In this document: piece by piece, positions 14,828 through 19,847 of the stretch
How positions within the stretch are numbered: position 1 is the first letter of the stretch
Layout: each line of letters begins with the position of its first letter
Source: Pararhodospirillum photometricum DSM 122
GTDB taxonomy: Bacteria > Pseudomonadota > Alphaproteobacteria > Rhodospirillales > Rhodospirillaceae
Length of the DNA stretch: 19,847 bases
Assembly: GCF_000284415.1 (NCBI RefSeq)
Contig: NC_017059.1
Location: 1,703,230 to 1,723,076, forward strand
Direction: 5' to 3'
Position numbers and translations under genes: made by a program
The notes under the pieces: generated by a model
What the model saw: the letters and a program-made list of their open reading frames with translations, nothing else
Databases searched by the model: none
Told to the model about the DNA's origin: nothing

Positions 14828-16102
14828 TCACGCCCGGCCGACCAGCGCCCGCCACGGCCCGACAAGATCTTCGCTCAACACCCTGGCCCAGGTTTGAGCG
14901 TTAGCCTCCATCGCCTCGCGCGCCGCATGTCCCATGGCATGGCGGACGTCGGGCGACAGCAAGGACGCCACCGCCTGGGCCCAGACCTCGGGGTCGTCGC
15001 TGCTGACCACCAGACCATCAACGCCCGGCGTGTTCAGCAGCCAGCCCGTGCCCCCCCGCTGCCCCGACAGCACGACGGGCAGTCCCGAGGCCCGGGCTTC
15101 CAGAACCACATTGCCCAGGGTTTCGGACACGCTGGGGAAGATGAACAGGTCGCACGAGGCCATCACCCGGGCTAAGTCGGTTTGGGCGAGAAGGCCAAGG
15201 AGATGGCAGTGGGCCCCGAGGATCGCTTGCGCCCGTGGGAGGTCCATGCCGGCTCCGGCGATGACAAGATCAATCTCGTGGCCTTGATCGCGCAGCCGGC
15301 GCACGGCCTCGACCGCCAGCATCAGGCGCTTGGAGCCATCGGCGCGGCCGGCGAACAGGGCCAAGAGCCGCTCCGATCCCCGGCCCTCCGATCCCAGGCC
15401 CAGGGTCTGGTCCAGCCCCGCGCGGTCACGGCGGGCCGGGGAAAACAAGGTGAGGTCCAGCCCCCGGCGCAAGAAGCTGTGGGGCAGGCCCGGGTGGGCG
15501 TCCTCGACCAGATCGGCGTCTTCCTGGCGTGAGACAAACACATGCTGGCAGGCTCCCAGGTGGTCGCGCAGTTTGCGGGCCTCGGAGCGGGCGGCCCAGG
15601 CGCCGATGTTCAGCCAGCGATCGAGGGCTGCGCCCAGGCGTTCGCCCAGCAGGCGCTGGATGATGGCCGGGGCGTAGGTGCGGGCGAGGGTTTCCACGTC
15701 GGTATGGATGGAGTGCACCAGCACTGTCGGGCCCCCGCTTAGAACGCGCCGGGCCGTGCGGGCAAAAACGAAATGGTCGGTGGTGACCACCAGATCGAAG
15801 CCGGTCAGCAAGGCGGCCAAGCGCGGATGAATCCTTGCCAAATCGGTGTGCCCGGCGCCGCTGTCGAGAAAGGCGAGGCGGTCGGTGCCAAAGCGCGGCG
15901 CCAGCAGGTGCAAGCGGGCTCGGGGCGAACGCTCCACCACCTTTTCCGTCTCTCCCAGGAGGAAGACGGTCAAATCAAGCCCCGGCACCTCGGCCGCCGC
16001 ATCGGCCAAGCGTTCCCAAGTTTTGACATGCCCGCCCGCCCGGGGCGTCCAATACAGGGTCACAAGGACGGCGACCCGCAGCGGGGAGGAGGAGGGATCC
16101 AT
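14828..16102 (-). CDS. Glycosyltransferase, GT4 type (GT-B fold)
   Basis: A 424-residue retaining glycosyltransferase of the large GT4/group 1 family. The first strand and donor-side glycine loop read RVAVLVTLYWTPRAGGH at 9-25. The C-terminal nucleotide-sugar domain has LLALFAGRADGSKRL at ~246-260, then FIFPSVSETLGNVVLEA, the E-x7-E motif with Glu327 and Glu335 at the usual spacing, then ASGLPVV. Sugar and acceptor cannot be predicted; surface polysaccharide or glycolipid synthesis is the usual role. I chose the ATG at 16102 with GAGG eight bases upstream; the frame stays open to 16222 but that part is not conserved. It stands alone between repeat elements, with no neighbouring polysaccharide genes, and no methyltransferase or transporter partner. 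Confidence 0.88.
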   Translation of the reverse strand: MDPSSSPLRVAVLVTLYWTPRAGGHVKTWERLADAAAEVPGLDLTVFLLGETEKVVERSPRARLHLLAPRFGTDRLAFLDSGAGHTDLARIHPRLAALLTGFDLVVTTDHFVFARTARRVLSGGPTVLVHSIHTDVETLARTYAPAIIQRLLGERLGAALDRWLNIGAWAARSEARKLRDHLGACQHVFVSRQEDADLVEDAHPGLPHSFLRRGLDLTLFSPARRDRAGLDQTLGLGSEGRGSERLLALFAGRADGSKRLMLAVEAVRRLRDQGHEIDLVIAGAGMDLPRAQAILGAHCHLLGLLAQTDLARVMASCDLFIFPSVSETLGNVVLEARASGLPVVLSGQRGGTGWLLNTPGVDGLVVSSDDPEVWAQAVASLLSPDVRHAMGHAAREAMEANAQTWARVLSEDLVGPWRALVGRA

Positions 16103-16232
16103 GAAAATAGCCTCGACACGGACCGCCCGGGGGCTTGGTCCTTCTGGGTGCGATGGGAGGGACGGGAGAAGGGGGGACCCTACGCCGAAGCGGCGGGGGG
16201 TGCAATCGCCAAGCTGTCGCAAGAAGAGAGGG

Positions 16233-16261
16233 AAGGCTGGGGAGGCGGGCCTCCCCAGACC
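16233..16261 (-). repeat. Palindromic intergenic element, copy 9 (reverse)
   Basis: AAGG flank, stem CTGGGGAGGC at 16237-16246 and GCCTCCCCAG at 16249-16258, then ACCGCTGCGTTCC. Head-to-head partner of copy 10 in the gap between the glycosyltransferase and livF genes. Confidence 0.85.
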
Positions 16262-16306
16262 GCTGCGTTCCTGGGGCCTGCCTCGTGCGCAGGAGCTGCA
16301 TCAATG

Positions 16307-16338
16307 TGGGGTCTGGGGAGGCCCGCCTCCCCAGCCTT
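16307..16338 (+). repeat. Palindromic intergenic element, copy 10 (forward)
   Basis: GTGGGGT flank, stem CTGGGGAGGC at 16313-16322 and GCCTCCCCAG at 16325-16334, then CCTTA. Its last bases overlap the livF stop codon (16337-16339). Confidence 0.85.
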
Positions 16339-17029
16339 ATCCTAGCAGCACCCGCTCGCGCAATTCCGTCTCGGCCGCCAGCGCCTGGGCCGAGCCCGTC
16401 CAAACCGCCCGGCCCCGCTCGATCAGGACCAAACGATCGGCCAACGGCTCGGCAAACAGGGGGTTTTGCTCACTCAACAAAACGGCCACCCCCTCGGCCT
16501 TAATGGCGGCCACGGCCTCGGCCAGCGCCTGAACCACGATCGGCGCCAAGCCCTCCGAGGGTTCGTCGAGCAGCAACACATCGGGATTGCCGGCCAGGGT
16601 GCGTGCGACACTGAGCATCTGCTGTTCGCCCCCCGAGAGCAGGCCGGCCGGCCGGCGCCAGAGGGGAGCCAGGGCGGGAAACAAGGCCTGGAGCCGGGCC
16701 TCGCTCCAGGGACCGGGGCGCCCCGACATGCCGACCCGAATGTTTTCGGCGACCGACAGGCCGGTGAACACGCGGCGCTCCTCGGGCACCCAGCCAAGAC
16801 CGGCGCGGGCCAGGGTGTGCAGCGGCCTGCCGAGAACGGACTGGCCGTGCAGGCGGATGTCGCCTGCCGTGACTCGGATCAGGCCCAAAACGGCGAGGAA
16901 GGTGGCGCTTTTCCCCGCCCCGTTGCGTCCGAGCAGGGCCACGCCCTCGCCGGGGCCGACCGCGAGGCTGAGGCCGAACAGAACCTGGGCCGGTCCGTGA
17001 CAGGCCTCGACATTGTCAATGTGCAACAC
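16337..17029 (-). CDS. livF: Branched-chain amino acid ABC transporter ATPase (LivF)
   Basis: A 230-residue ATPase of the LivF class, part of the high-affinity branched-chain amino acid (or amide/urea) importer at the inner membrane. Walker A GRNGAGKS is at 34-41, the Q-loop region VPEERRVF at 81-88 (typical of LivF), the signature LSGGEQQ at 131-137, and Walker B VLLLDEPSEGLAP at 151-163. I chose the GTG at 17029 with AGAGG seven bases upstream, giving a normal length; the longer open frame to 17176 crosses the divergent gdhB start. LivF is usually last in a livJHMGF-type operon, but here nothing else of the transporter is present: gdhB lies upstream on the other strand and a glycosyltransferase gene downstream. 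It must work with subunits encoded elsewhere or be a stranded copy. Confidence 0.92.
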   Translation of the reverse strand: MLHIDNVEACHGPAQVLFGLSLAVGPGEGVALLGRNGAGKSATFLAVLGLIRVTAGDIRLHGQSVLGRPLHTLARAGLGWVPEERRVFTGLSVAENIRVGMSGRPGPWSEARLQALFPALAPLWRRPAGLLSGGEQQMLSVARTLAGNPDVLLLDEPSEGLAPIVVQALAEAVAAIKAEGVAVLLSEQNPLFAEPLADRLVLIERGRAVWTGSAQALAAETELRERVLLG

Positions 17030-17097
17030 CCTGCCCACCTCTTTGCTTTGTGCCTGCGGCTCGTCCCAAAATGCGTCAGGGCCGATGCAACAACAAG

Positions 17098-17126
17098 AGA
17101 AGGCTGGCCTCCCCAGGCCCCTCGTT
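17098..17126 (-). repeat. Palindromic intergenic element, copy 11 (internally deleted)
   Basis: AGAAGGCTGG is joined directly to CCTCCCCAGGCCCCTCGTTTCC, so most of one stem arm and the loop are missing while both flanks remain. It lies in the 117-bp gap between the divergent livF and gdhB starts, about 20 bases before gdhB. Confidence 0.75.
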
Positions 17127-17146
17127 TCCTCGTGGAGATCTCCCCC

Positions 17147-19847
17147 ATGGTCCCAGCCGATGATGCCCGTGCCCACGCCCTGATCGAGTCCGTGGTGGCC
17201 CTGGTCGGTCGTCGCCTTGAAGGTCCCCCCAGCGGCCCGGCCTGCCAGTTCGTGCGCTTGTGCCTAGCCGGGGTGCCGCCGGAGGACCTGATGGGCTTCG
17301 ACGCCGAAACCCTTTACGGCCAGACCTTGTCCTTGTGGAGCTTTGCCCGGCGCCGCACGCCGGGTCGCCCCAAGGTGCGGGCCTATCGCCCGAGCCTGGA
17401 GGAACACGGCTGGGGCTGTGACCACGCGGTGGTGGAGATTGTTTCCGATGACCGCCCCTTTTTGGTCGATTCCGTGGTGGCGGAGCTGACTCGGCTGGGC
17501 CTGGGGGTGCGGCTTTTGGTGCATCCGGTGTTGCGAGTCACGCGCGATGCCTCGGGCAGCGTGAGCGATCTGGCGCCGCTTGACAGTCCGAGCGGCGCGC
17601 CGGAATCGATCATGCATCTTCAGGTCGTCGCCCCCGCCGACCCGGCCCGCCTCGCCGCTGCCGAGGACGCGGTGCTGGCGGTCTTGGAGTTGGTCCGGCT
17701 GGCCGTTACCGACTGGCAGGCCATGCGCCAGACCTGCACCGCCTTGGGCGAGACCTTGCCGGACGAGGAGCGGGCTTTCCTGCGCTGGTTGGCCGATGAT
17801 CATTTCACCTTTCTGGGCGCCTTGCCCCTGGGAGGCGGGGAAACCCTGGGCCTGCTGCGTGCTCCCGAAACGGCCCCCGCCGATCTCCTGGGCTTTGACC
17901 CTGCCCGGCTCCCGGCCGATGGCCCACGCCTGTTGCTGACCAAAAGCCTGGAGCGGGCGCGGGTGCACCGCCCGGTGGCCTATGACGTGGTAGTGGTCCG
18001 TGCGCCCAGCGAGAGTTGGCTGTTCCTGGGCCTGTTCACCGCCGATGTGTATACCGACTCGCCGCGCGAGGTGCCGTTGCTGCGCGGCAAGATCACCCAG
18101 GCCATCACCGTGACCGGCCGCGCGCCGGGAACCCACGACGGCCGCAAGCTGCTGGCCATCTTGGAGACCCTGCCCCGCGACGAACTGTTCCAGGCCGATG
18201 CCGCCACGCTGGCGCGTATCGCGCTTGGGGTGTTGCGGGTGCAAGAGCGACCCCGGCCGGCCCTGTTCCTGCGCGCCGAGCCGTTGGGGCGCTTTGTCTC
18301 GTGTTTGGTGTTCGTGCCGCGCGATCGCCACGACACCGCCTTGCGCCTGGGCATTCAAACCATCTTGGAAGAGGCGTTCGACGGTCGGGTGTTGGCCTTT
18401 TCCACCCAGATGGCCGACACCCCGCTGGCCCGCTTGCATGTTTGCGTGCAAACCCAACCGGGGATTTTGGCCCAGGTGGATGCCCGCGCTCTGGAGGCCC
18501 GCATTGCCGACGCGGCCCGCGCCTGGACCGATGCCCTGGCCGAGGCCCTGGTGGCGACGCACGGCGAGGAGCGCGGCAGCCTGCTCGCTAGTCGCTATGC
18601 CCAGGCCTTTCCCGCCGGCTACCGTGAGCGCTTTGGCGCGCCGCAGGCCGTGGCCGACATCAACCGCCTGGAAGAGGCCCGCGCCCCCGAGGGCCCCCGG
18701 CTTTTCCCTGACCTTGTACCGGGCCATGGAGGATGCGGAGCACGAGGTCCGCTTCAAGATCTGTCGGCCCGGGGCACCGCTGCCCTTGTCGGAAACCGTG
18801 CCGTTGCTGGAAAACCTGGGCTTTCGGGTGATTGGGGAAATGCCCTTTGCCGTAAAGCCCGCCGGTGCCCCCGGCGAGGCCCTGCCCCGGCTGTGGCTGC
18901 ACGATGTGTTGCTGGTCAGTGCCGATGGCCGACCCCTGGCGGTCGGCGCCCTGCGCGACGCGGTTCAGGACTGCTTTGCCCGCCTGCTGCAAGGCGAGGT
19001 CGAAAATGACCGCTTCAACCGGCTGGTCAGTCTGGCCGGCCTCACGTGGCGCGAGGTGGTCATTCTGCGCGCTTATGCCCGGTTTTTGCGCCAAGCGGCC
19101 TTTCCCTCCAGCCTCAATGCCATGGCCGATACCCTGGCGGCCCACCCGGCGATGGCCGTTGATCTGGTCGCCTTGTTCGCGGCCCGCTTTGACCCCGACC
19201 TGGAGGCCGAACGCGCAGCCCGCCAAGCAGAGTTGCGCGCCCGCCTGCACGCCGCCTTGGAGGCGGTGAGCAGCCCCGACGAGGATCGTATCTTGCGCCG
19301 CCTTCTGGTGCTGATCGAGGCCACCGTGCGCACTAATGCCTACCAGCTTCCGGCCCGGCCGGCCCTGGCCCTCAAGCTCGACAGCCCGCGCATCGACCAG
19401 TTGCCCCAGCCGCGCCCGTGGAAGGAAATCTTTGTCTACAGCCCGCGCGTCGAGGCCGTGCACCTGCGCACCGGTCCGGTCGCCCGGGGCGGCATTCGCT
19501 GGTCCGACCGCCGCGAGGACTTCCGCACCGAAATCCTGGGGCTGATGAAAGCCCAGCGGGTCAAGAACGCGGTCATCGTGCCAGTGGGGGCCAAGGGCGG
19601 TTTCGTGGTGCGCCGTCCGCCCGCCGATGGGGGCCGCGACGCCCTTCAGGCCGAGGGTATCGCCTGCTACGAAACCATGATCCGCGCCCTGCTCGACGTG
19701 ACCGACACCTTGGACGGAGCGCGCGTCGTGCCGCCGCCCCGGGTGGTTCGTCACGACGGCGACGACCCCTATCTGGTGGTGGCCGCCGACAAGGGCACGG
19801 CCACCTTCTCGGACATCGCCAACCGGCTGTCCTTGGAGTACGGCTTC
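17147..19847 (+). CDS. gdhB: NAD-specific glutamate dehydrogenase, large type (3' partial, one frameshift)
   Basis: The ~1,600-residue (GDH_180-type) enzyme that oxidatively deaminates glutamate to 2-oxoglutarate. The window holds ~900 residues. ATG 17147 is preceded by GGAG nine bases upstream. The N-terminal regulatory part has the ACT-like stretch DRPFLVDSVVAEL. At 18702-18705 a run of four T's breaks the frame: before it the protein reads ...EEARAPEGPRL, and removing one T lets it continue SLTLYRAMEDAEHEVRFKI and stay open to the window end. As sequenced the first frame stops at 19009. The catalytic domain starts in the second part: RGGIRWSDRREDFRTEILGL at ~780-799 and VPVGAKGGF at ~811-819, with Lys816 the expected catalytic-region lysine. 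Clean homology on both sides of the shift makes a sequencing error or a very recent mutation likely. Confidence 0.93.

Noticed and set aside
808..17126. Repeated palindromes considered as a CRISPR array
   Set aside because: Copies are widely dispersed, occur in both orientations and lack regular spacers; no cas genes are present.
16466..17146. Upstream extension of the gdhB frame to 16466
   Set aside because: It runs antisense through livF and copy 11 of the repeat; the family N-terminus begins at the ATG at 17147.

Overview
The window is GC-rich DNA with long overlapping open frames. Its gene content and order point to an alphaproteobacterium of the Rhodospirillales, most like Rhodospirillum/Pararhodospirillum. 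Supporting cues are the metX-metW pair divergent from a chorismate mutase, the dnaB-alr-mlaE-mlaF-radA-cvpA-purF-SDR gene string, and a large NAD-specific glutamate dehydrogenase. This assignment rests on remembered gene order and was not searched.

Left part (1-3110, + strand): the ATPase end of a histidine kinase cut by the window edge, a small hot-dog thioesterase of the FlK type, a phenylacetate-CoA ligase (paaK), and a PagL-like lipid A deacylase whose frame is broken by one extra base. Next, on the - strand, come metX and metW (4973 down to 3157), which make activated homoserine for methionine synthesis. Divergent from them is a chorismate mutase (5273, + strand) that loses its normal reading frame and its normal 3' end.

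Middle part (5890-14684, all - strand, read right to left): dnaB, alr, mlaE, mlaF, radA, cvpA, purF and a short-chain dehydrogenase. From dnaB to cvpA every junction is a 1-4 base overlap, so these genes are almost certainly co-transcribed and translationally coupled. The string mixes replication, D-alanine supply, envelope lipid transport, recombination repair and purine synthesis.

Right part: a GT4-type glycosyltransferase and a lone livF ATPase, both on the - strand, then the first ~900 residues of a ~1,600-residue NAD-glutamate dehydrogenase (gdhB, + strand). gdhB carries a one-base frameshift near 18702 and runs off the right edge.

The most distinctive feature is a family of short palindromes (core CTGGGGAGGC-loop-GCCTCCCCAG) with asymmetric flanks. 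I count eleven copies, two of them partial, and they occupy nearly every intergenic gap over about 100 bp. Two pairs are arranged head to head with related spacers, some copies carry T-tracts that would make them terminators, and several sit where gene order or a gene end looks broken. I found no CRISPR array, rRNA, tRNA, insertion sequence, phage gene or defence system. Apart from the repeat family the window is ordinary core genome. Three single-base frameshifts (pagL-like gene, chorismate mutase, gdhB) all lie at short homopolymers and may be sequencing errors.
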